A stretch of 8,812 nt of DNA from JANNAV01 sp031384695 (lineage in GTDB: Bacteria; Pseudomonadota; Alphaproteobacteria; Rhodobacterales; Rhodobacteraceae): assembly GCA_031384695.1 (NCBI GenBank), contig JANNAV010000261.1, forward strand, positions 1-8,812. The letters are read 5' to 3'. Below are positions 1-5,217 of the stretch, in pieces. The notes under the pieces were generated by a model. That model was not told the DNA's origin. It worked only from the letters and a program-made list of their open reading frames with translations, and made no database searches. The position numbers and the translations under genes were made by a program. The number at the start of each line of letters is the position of its first letter. The first letter of the stretch is position 1.

Positions 1-2
1 TC

Positions 3-1025
3 ACCATTGATGTAGATCGTCGTGCCACCCACGCCGCTGACCCAGCGCACCTGATTGATCGCCGTAAAAGCCGCCGCCCCGATCAGCGTCACCTCCGCCA
101 GCGTGCTTTCCACCAGCCGGATCAGATCACCCGCCTCGAAATCCGTCACCACATCGCGCCCCTTCACCCCGCCAGTGCTGTCGAAATGCGGCACCGCCCC
201 GCCCCATGTGAACACGAAAAGGTCGGCCTCGCTGCCCCCCGTCAGCACATCCGCACCGGTATAGCCAAAGATCACGTCGCTTCCCGCCCCCCCTGTCAGC
301 GTGTCATTGCCCGCATTGCCGTACAGGCTGTCATTGCCGGTGCCGCCGTCGATGCTGTCCTTGCCATCATTGCCCGCCAGCAAATCCCGCCCCGAACCGC
401 CAAACAGCAGGTCGCCCCGGTCGTCGCCAAAAATCGTGTCATTGCCCGCCTCGCCGTAACCCCAGAACGTGCCCGGCACCCCACCCAGCGTGTTGGGATT
501 GAGATCGCGGATCGAGATGCGGTCATTGCCCGTACCACCATAAACCGTATCGTTGCCGCCACTGCCGAGAATCTCGATGTCGTCGTTGCCGGCCCAGCCA
601 CGCACCAGATCGTTGCCCCGGTCGGGCGTTGCGGGCAAAAAGGTGATGCGGTCATCGCCACTGAAGATCAGCTTTTCCAGCACGGTTGCCGAACTTGCCC
701 CCAGCACCGAAGCAAAAGACAGCGACAACCCGCTGGCGTAAAGCAGGTTGGTCTCCGGCGCGCCGCTCACCACATTCCACACCGAAACATCGGTGATCGG
801 GTTCAGCACGCTGAAACTGTTGAACGCGCCCCCCGCCTTCACCGCGAAATAGGCGGTAAAAGGCCCGGACGCGCCATGCGCCGTCACCTCGGGCAGGATC
901 AGCCAGCCAAACTGCTGATAGGCCGCACTGCCATCAAACGTTCCTGCCTTGACCGCCTGAATATAGGTGAACAGATCACTGGTCCAATCAAGCCGCGACG
1001 GCGGCAAGCCATAGGACAGGTTCAC
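3..1025 (-). CDS. RTX calcium-binding repeat protein, partial (C-terminus beyond left edge)
   Basis: 341 codons are visible and the frame is still open at the left edge. The GTG start at 1025 is the only upstream choice, because an in-frame TAG lies at 1059-1061. An AGGAAA ribosome site sits about 6 nt ahead of it. Residues 1-115 form a region I do not recognise (begins NLSYGLPPSRLDW) with no signal peptide. From about residue 137 there are glycine/aspartate-rich nonapeptides of the GGxGxDxUx type, for example GGTGNDRIS, GEAGNDTIF, GGSGRDLLA, GGTGNDSLY and GGAGSDVIF. These bind calcium in a parallel beta-roll. The segment DLFVFTWGG...GRDVVTDFEAGDLIRL (about 268-304) is typical of the region after the repeats, and TTIYIN near the edge fits the usual C-terminal strand. 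Lack of a signal peptide plus RTX repeats implies type I secretion through a C-terminal signal that is not visible here. No catalytic domain is seen, so it may be a surface, adhesion or structural protein. The family call is firm; the function is open. Confidence 0.88.
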   Translation of the reverse strand, partial: MNLSYGLPPSRLDWTSDLFTYIQAVKAGTFDGSAAYQQFGWLILPEVTAHGASGPFTAYFAVKAGGAFNSFSVLNPITDVSVWNVVSGAPETNLLYASGLSLSFASVLGASSATVLEKLIFSGDDRITFLPATPDRGNDLVRGWAGNDDIEILGSGGNDTVYGGTGNDRISIRDLNPNTLGGVPGTFWGYGEAGNDTIFGDDRGDLLFGGSGRDLLAGNDGKDSIDGGTGNDSLYGNAGNDTLTGGAGSDVIFGYTGADVLTGGSEADLFVFTWGGAVPHFDSTGGVKGRDVVTDFEAGDLIRLVESTLAEVTLIGAAAFTAINQVRWVSGVGGTTIYING

Positions 1026-1046
1026 GGCAATTTCCTTTCCCTGAAA

Positions 1047-1058
1047 TTTTGCGCAAAA
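1047..1058. promoter_or_regulatory. 12-bp perfect palindrome upstream of the RTX gene
   Basis: TTTTGCGCAAAA reads the same on both strands. It lies 22 bases upstream of the RTX gene's GTG start, in the 200-bp space between two divergent genes. The position suits an operator over a promoter or 5' leader of the RTX gene. No regulator is identified, and a 12-bp palindrome can arise by chance. Confidence 0.3.
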
Positions 1059-1179
1059 CTACGCCCATTTCCGGTTCAAATCAATCCGCACGCCGGCCGC
1101 CAATGCTGCCACCATCACCTGCACGCTTCTATCAAAGCCCCGCTGAGGGACAGAGGTCAGCCTTGCTTCATCTTGTCGG

Positions 1180-1207
1180 TTGAAAATCGCGGACCGCCAT
1201 ATATGCT
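1180..1207 (+). promoter_or_regulatory. Candidate sigma-70 promoter for the methyltransferase gene
   Basis: TTGAAA (1180-1185) and TATGCT (1202-1207) are separated by 16 bases, matching the TTGACA and TATAAT consensus at five and four positions. Transcription would start near 1214, giving a leader of roughly a dozen bases that still includes the GGAGGG ribosome site at 1215-1220. The assignment rests on sequence match alone. The rest of 1026-1179 shows nothing I can name apart from the palindrome at 1047-1058. Confidence 0.3.
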
Positions 1208-1225
1208 CGCCACCGGAGGGTCGGA

Positions 1226-2200
1226 ATGCCATTAACGTCAGTCGAATTCTGTGCAGGTGCGGGTGGTCAGGCGCTGGGGCTGGAGCGTGCGGGCTTTCAA
1301 CACCGGCTGCTGGTTGATAATGATCACCACTGTTGCGCCACGCTTGCGGCCAACCGTCCCGGCTGGAATGTCGTCCACGCGGATATGGGGGATATCGACA
1401 GCTCGGCCTTCGCGGGCACCGATCTGTTCGCCGCAGGCCTGCCTTGCCCGCCCTTTTCTGTTGCAGGCAAACAGCTTGGCGAAAAGGACGAGCGTAACCT
1501 CTTCCCCGAAGCCTTGCGCCTGATCAAACAGATTCAACCAAAATTCGTGCTGATCGAAAATGTGCGTGGATTTCTGGATCCGGTGTTTGCCGATTGCCGA
1601 AGCCTGTTGCGGGGGCAACTGCGGCTGCTCGGCTATCAGGTCGATTGGCGGTTGTTGAACGCCCGCGATTTTGGCGTCTCGCAACTGCGCCCGCGTGTGG
1701 CAATCGTGGCGGCCAAAGATGATTACTGGCCTTACTTCGATTTCCCCGAACCGCACCGCCAACCCGCCCCGACGGCCGGCGCGTTGCTGCAAGACCTGAT
1801 GGCAGCCAACGGGTGGCGTGGTGCTGCGGAATGGGCGCAGACCGCCAATGACATCGGGCCTACCATCGTTGGCGGCTCGAAAAAGCACGGCGGCCCTGAC
1901 CTTGGGCCCACCCGCGCCCGTCAGGCGTGGCTGAAACTGGGGGTGCTGGGGTCAACCATCGCCGAAACCGCGCCGGACGCCGATTTTGTCGGGCCGCCGC
2001 GGCTGACCACCCGGATGGTCGCGCGCATTCAGGGTTTCCCCGACAATTGGCAGTTCACCGGCAAGAAAACCAATGCCTACCGGCAAGTTGGCAACGCCTT
2101 TCCTCCTCCCGTAGCACTGGCGCTGGGTCAACAGATCGCCTCCGCCATCCACGCCGCCAAAGCCGCCCAAACGCCCGCGCGCCGGGCATCGGGCGCCTGA
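1226..2200 (+). CDS. DNA (cytosine-5-)-methyltransferase
   Basis: This 324-residue protein transfers a methyl group from S-adenosylmethionine to C5 of cytosine in a specific DNA site. The C5-methyltransferase motifs appear in order: motif I FCAGAGG (residues 8-14, AdoMet binding), motif IV GLPCPPFS (71-78) with catalytic Cys74, motif VI ENV (111-113), motif VIII QLRPR (153-157), motif IX RLTTRMVARIQGFPDNW (259-275) and motif X AYRQVGNAFPPPVA (284-297). The target-recognition region, about 185-255, contains GPTIVGGSKKHGGPDLGPTR (211-230). The length is close to the minimum for the family, and the catalytic motifs look intact. The ATG has a strong GGAGGG site 5 nt upstream. An HNH nuclease gene follows in the same direction, so this is probably the protective half of a restriction-modification system. 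The methylated site cannot be read from the sequence, and a solitary (orphan) role is the alternative. Confidence 0.95.
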   Translation: MPLTSVEFCAGAGGQALGLERAGFQHRLLVDNDHHCCATLAANRPGWNVVHADMGDIDSSAFAGTDLFAAGLPCPPFSVAGKQLGEKDERNLFPEALRLIKQIQPKFVLIENVRGFLDPVFADCRSLLRGQLRLLGYQVDWRLLNARDFGVSQLRPRVAIVAAKDDYWPYFDFPEPHRQPAPTAGALLQDLMAANGWRGAAEWAQTANDIGPTIVGGSKKHGGPDLGPTRARQAWLKLGVLGSTIAETAPDADFVGPPRLTTRMVARIQGFPDNWQFTGKKTNAYRQVGNAFPPPVALALGQQIASAIHAAKAAQTPARRASGA

Positions 2201-2222
2201 ATGGGCATTGCCAAACCCGATA

Positions 2223-2266
2223 GCGTGTTGCGTACAATCGGTTTCACCAGATTGTACGCAACACGC
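2223..2266. repeat. Inverted repeat 1: perfect 17-bp arms, 10-base loop
   Basis: The arm GCGTGTTGCGTACAATC (2223-2239) is exactly complementary to 2250-2266. The loop at 2240-2249 could pair a further GGT/ACC if one A bulges. No T-run follows on either strand, so a standard intrinsic terminator is unlikely. The dyad lies just after the methyltransferase gene. It shares the inner half-sites CAATC and CAGATTG with the second repeat, which suggests a shared binding protein or related RNA structures. Confidence 0.8.
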
Positions 2267-2291
2267 AACATTCCCAGGCTGATCTTGTCTT

Positions 2292-2328
2292 GGATTTCCT
2301 TCAATCTGCATCAGATTGAAGGAAATCC
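2292..2328. repeat. Inverted repeat 2: perfect 17-bp arms, 3-base loop, covering the HNH start codon
   Basis: The arm GGATTTCCTTCAATCTG (2292-2308) is exactly complementary to 2312-2328, with loop CAT. The TTG that best starts the HNH nuclease (2316-2318) lies in the right arm, so an mRNA hairpin would bury the initiation site. No T-run follows, which argues against a simple terminator. As DNA it could equally be an operator. Its CAATC and CAGATTG half-sites match those of the repeat at 2223-2266. Confidence 0.8.
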
Positions 2329-2888
2329 GCTTTAGGGGTGCCCGCGCCCGGCTGCGCGTGTTTTTCCTTGCGAACATCGGCGTGAAACTCAACTCGGATC
2401 AACCGCGCCTGGCGTCCGGTAACATCAGTGAAAGGGGCCGCCGGGTGCGCGAACTGCGCGACGAGGAAGGCTACCGCATCCTCACCCCCAACGATCTCAG
2501 CGACCTGAAGCCGGGCGAATACATCCTCAACAGCCCGAAACCCATCCCGGCATTTGAGCGGTCGATCTCGAAGGAAACCCGGGCCTTGGTTCTGGATCGC
2601 AACGGGTTTACCTGCCAGCAATGTGGGGCTGTGGCAGGCGAAGCCCATCCTTATGATCTTACGCGCAAAACCCGCCTGCAAATCGGTCACGTGATCGACA
2701 AATCACAAGGTGGCTCCGATGATCCAAGCAACCTGCGCGCCCTGTGTTCCGTTTGCACTGAAGGCTCGGCCAATCTGACGCTTGACCGGCCTTCGTTGCA
2801 CAACCTTCTCGTGCAGGTCCGCCGCGCAACCGCCCCAAATCAGCGCGAAGTGCTGAAGTGGCTGTTGACCAGGTTCCCGCATCTTTGA
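2316..2888 (+). CDS. HNH endonuclease with N-terminal winged-helix-like region (probable restriction enzyme)
   Basis: This 190-residue protein probably cuts DNA at or near the site protected by the upstream methyltransferase. Residues 5-70 (FRGARARLRVFFLANIG through GRRVRELRDEEGY) look like a winged-helix DNA-binding region. Residues 85-160 are an HNH/McrA-type fold: zinc pairs C100-x2-C103 and C144-x2-C147, a GHVID segment with His125 and Asp128, and Asn139 in SNLRALC. The residue right after the second CxxC, usually His or Asn in this fold, is Thr148, which may affect catalysis. TTG at 2316 is the first usable start after an in-frame TGA at 2280-2282. It has no ribosome site and sits inside a hairpin. 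Later in-frame GTGs at 2358 and 2382 would remove part of the N-terminal region. The nuclease fold is clear, while its pairing with the methyltransferase is inferred from gene order. Confidence 0.87.
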   Translation: MKEIRFRGARARLRVFFLANIGVKLNSDQPRLASGNISERGRRVRELRDEEGYRILTPNDLSDLKPGEYILNSPKPIPAFERSISKETRALVLDRNGFTCQQCGAVAGEAHPYDLTRKTRLQIGHVIDKSQGGSDDPSNLRALCSVCTEGSANLTLDRPSLHNLLVQVRRATAPNQREVLKWLLTRFPHL

Positions 2889-3027
2889 CGCCCCCCCTGC
2901 AATCAAGCCCTCCAACGCCGCCTTTCGTGCTGCCTGCCCATGCCCGGCTGGCGCATTGTCCACGGGGCCTTTTCCTGCCGCCCGAAACCTGCTCTATCCT
3001 GCGCCAGCCAGCCGATAGAAGGGCATC

Positions 3028-5214
3028 ATGGACCGCGCCGCAATCGTTCACGACAACTTTCTGCGCCGCGTTGCCGCCCGTGATTTACCCGCCGGTGCGC
3101 CGCCCTCCGGCCCGTTGACCGGCGCGCAGGCGGTCGAGATTTTCCGCGCCGCCTGCACCAGCCGCGCCCTCGATCTTGCCAGCCGCGCGATGCAGCGCGC
3201 GGGGCAGGGGTTCTACACCATCGGCTCGTCGGGCCACGAAGGCATGGCCGCCATAGCCTGCGCCCTGCGCCCCACCGATATGGCCTTTCTGCACTACCGG
3301 GACGCCGCCTTTCAGATCGCCCGCGCGGCACAAATTCCCAATCAAACCATAGACATGGACATGCTGCTCAGCTTTGCCGCCTCAACCGGGGATCCGATAT
3401 CCGGCGGCCGCCACAAGGTGCTGGGCTCGCGCGCGCTGATGATCCCGCCGCAAACCTCCACCATCGCCAGCCACCTGCCCAAAGCCGTCGGCGCCGCCTA
3501 TTCCATCGCCACCGCAAAGCGCCACAGGCCCGAACACCGCCTGCTGCCCGATGACGCCATCGTCATGTGTTCCTTCGGTGATGCGTCGGCCAACCACTCC
3601 ACGGCGCAGGGGGCTTTCAACACAGCCTGCTGGACGGCCTACCAGTCGGTGCCGCTGCCCCTTCTTTTTGTGTGCGAAGACAATGGTATAGGAATTTCCA
3701 CTAAAACCCCCAGAGGCTGGATCGCCGCCAGCTTTCGTGCCCGTCCGGGCCTTGAATACTTCGCCGCCAACGGGCTCGACATCTTCGAGACCTTTGCGAT
3801 CGCCCAAAAAGCTGCCGAATTCGCCCGCACCCGCCGCAAACCCGCCTTTCTGCACCTTTCCACCATCCGCCTTTACGGCCACGCCGGTGCCGATATCCCC
3901 ACCACCTACCTGCCGCGCGACGAGGTCGAGGCCGAAGAGGCGGATGATCCGCTGCTGCACGCCGTCCGCCTGCTGGATCAATCCGGCGCGCTGACCCCGG
4001 ATCAGGCCATTGACATATATAAGGAAACCTGCGCCCGCATCACCCGCCTGAGCGCCGAAGCCATCAACCGCCCGCGCCTGAAAACCGCAGCCGAAGTGAT
4101 GGCCGCCATCATCCCGCCGCCGCGCCTCTGCAAACCCACCAACGGCCCTTCCGAGGCCGCTCGCGCCGCAGTGTTCGGAAGCGATTTCAAACAGATGGCC
4201 GATCCCCAACCGCTCAGCCGCCTGCTCAACTGGGCGATGACCGACCTGATGCTCGCCAACCCCGAGATCGTGATGATGGGCGAGGATATCGGCCTCAAGG
4301 GCGGCGTCTACGGCGTCACCCAAAAGCTGCAAAACCGCTTTGGGCCTGACCGGATGATCGACACGCTGCTGGATGAGCAATCCATCCTCGGCCTTGCTAT
4401 CGGTATGGCGCATAACGGTTTTATCCCGATGCCCGAAATTCAGTTCCTGGCCTATCTGCACAACGCCGAAGATCAGTTGCGCGGCGAGGCGGCGACGTTG
4501 CCGTTCTTTTCCAACGGCCAGTTCACCAACCCGATGGTGCTGCGTATCGCGGGGCTTGGGTATCAGAAAGGCTTCGGCGGCCACTTTCACAACGACAATT
4601 CCATTGCCGTGCTGCGCGACATCCCCGGCCTGATTCTGGCCATCCCCTCCAACGGCGCGGATGCGGTTAAAATGCTGCGCGAATGCGTGCGGCTGGCGCG
4701 CGAAGAACAGCGGCTTGTGGTGTTCCTCGAGCCGATAGCGCTCTATCCGATGCGCGATCTGCATGCCGACAAAGACGGGCGCTGGATGTGCCACTACCCC
4801 AGCCCGGATCAAACCATCAAACTGGGCGAGATCGGCCAGCACGGCCTTGGCACTGATCTTGCCATCGTCACCTATGGCAACGGGAATTATCTGTCACATC
4901 AGGCACTTGCCGAACTTCAGGCCGCAGGGATCGACGCGCGGATCATCGATCTGCGCTGGCTTTCGCCGCTTCCCGAGGAGTCGCTCGCCCATGCGGTCAG
5001 CGAGTGCCGGCACATCCTGATCGTCGATGAATGCCGCCGCTCGGGCGGGCCAGCCGAGGCGCTGATGGCGCTTTTCGCCGAGACTGGCACAGTACCCGTA
5101 GCGCGGCTCACAGCCGAAGACAGTTTCATCGCCACCGGCCCCGCCTATGCCGCAACCTTGCCCTCCACGGCAGGCATCCTCGCCGCCGCCCGGGCACTCG
5201 TTTCGCTGGGATAA
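3028..5214 (+). CDS. Fused alpha/beta E1 component of a 2-oxo acid dehydrogenase (thiamine-diphosphate dependent)
   Basis: This 728-residue protein is expected to decarboxylate a 2-oxo acid and pass the acyl group to the lipoyl domain of an E2 protein. Residues about 35-340 are the alpha part. The ThDP/Mg motif starts at GDASAN (184-189) and ends at EDN (217-219), and HYRD (89-92) and GRHK (127-130) are typical of this family. Residues about 395-728 are the beta (transketolase-like) part, with GEDIG (418-422, the Glu that activates ThDP), DTLLDEQSILGLAIGMA (445-461), PEIQFLAY (469-476), GGHFHND (517-523) and a C-terminal domain from about 605. Known families keep the two subunits separate or fused; here a linker near 345-395 joins them. 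The best guess is branched-chain 2-oxo acid (2-oxoisovalerate) type, but pyruvate- or acetoin-like substrates are possible. No E2 or E3 gene lies in the window. The ATG has AGAAGGG 4 nt upstream. Its stop lies 3 bases from that of the convergent gene. Confidence 0.9.
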   Translation: MDRAAIVHDNFLRRVAARDLPAGAPPSGPLTGAQAVEIFRAACTSRALDLASRAMQRAGQGFYTIGSSGHEGMAAIACALRPTDMAFLHYRDAAFQIARAAQIPNQTIDMDMLLSFAASTGDPISGGRHKVLGSRALMIPPQTSTIASHLPKAVGAAYSIATAKRHRPEHRLLPDDAIVMCSFGDASANHSTAQGAFNTACWTAYQSVPLPLLFVCEDNGIGISTKTPRGWIAASFRARPGLEYFAANGLDIFETFAIAQKAAEFARTRRKPAFLHLSTIRLYGHAGADIPTTYLPRDEVEAEEADDPLLHAVRLLDQSGALTPDQAIDIYKETCARITRLSAEAINRPRLKTAAEVMAAIIPPPRLCKPTNGPSEAARAAVFGSDFKQMADPQPLSRLLNWAMTDLMLANPEIVMMGEDIGLKGGVYGVTQKLQNRFGPDRMIDTLLDEQSILGLAIGMAHNGFIPMPEIQFLAYLHNAEDQLRGEAATLPFFSNGQFTNPMVLRIAGLGYQKGFGGHFHNDNSIAVLRDIPGLILAIPSNGADAVKMLRECVRLAREEQRLVVFLEPIALYPMRDLHADKDGRWMCHYPSPDQTIKLGEIGQHGLGTDLAIVTYGNGNYLSHQALAELQAAGIDARIIDLRWLSPLPEESLAHAVSECRHILIVDECRRSGGPAEALMALFAETGTVPVARLTAEDSFIATGPAYAATLPSTAGILAAARALVSLG

Positions 5215-5217
5215 TCC

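Larger units (their letters stand above)
2201..2335 (+). other. 44-codon reading frame bridging methyltransferase and nuclease genes (possible leader peptide)
   Basis: An ATG directly follows the methyltransferase stop (TGAATG) and the frame stays open for 44 codons to a TAG at 2333-2335, overlapping the proposed nuclease start at 2316 by 20 bases. There is no clear ribosome site, so translation would depend on re-initiation by ribosomes finishing the methyltransferase. The peptide begins MGIAKPDSVLRTIGFTRLY and resembles nothing I know. The frame spans both inverted repeats, so ribosomes moving through it would melt them. A frame of this length is not rare by chance in GC-rich DNA, so the case for a real gene is weak and rests on its placement. 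Confidence 0.2.

Noticed and set aside
1092..1097. GCCGGC sites as possible targets of the methyltransferase
   Set aside because: The specificity is not deducible from sequence, and such sites are expected often in DNA of this GC content.
186..1235. Long plus-strand open frame (349 codons) opposite the RTX gene
   Set aside because: It is the mirror of a GC-rich repeat gene. The minus strand shows clear RTX nonapeptides and a ribosome site, whereas this frame is Arg/His/Ala-rich with no family features and overlaps the methyltransferase start.
2223..2328. The two inverted repeats as intrinsic terminators
   Set aside because: Neither stem is followed by a T-run on either strand, and the second overlaps the start of the nuclease gene.
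2338..2385. 15-codon frame from GTG 2338, preceded by GAAGGAA, whose TGA overlaps the in-frame GTG at 2382
   Set aside because: A coupled start at 2382 would drop the N-terminal FRGARARLRVFFLANIG stretch, which looks like genuine coding sequence. The frame is too short to test, so I kept TTG 2316.
3382..4842. 486-codon minus-strand frame within the E1 gene
   Set aside because: The plus strand encodes a well-recognised E1 across the whole interval. The opposite frame is a codon-bias shadow without motifs.
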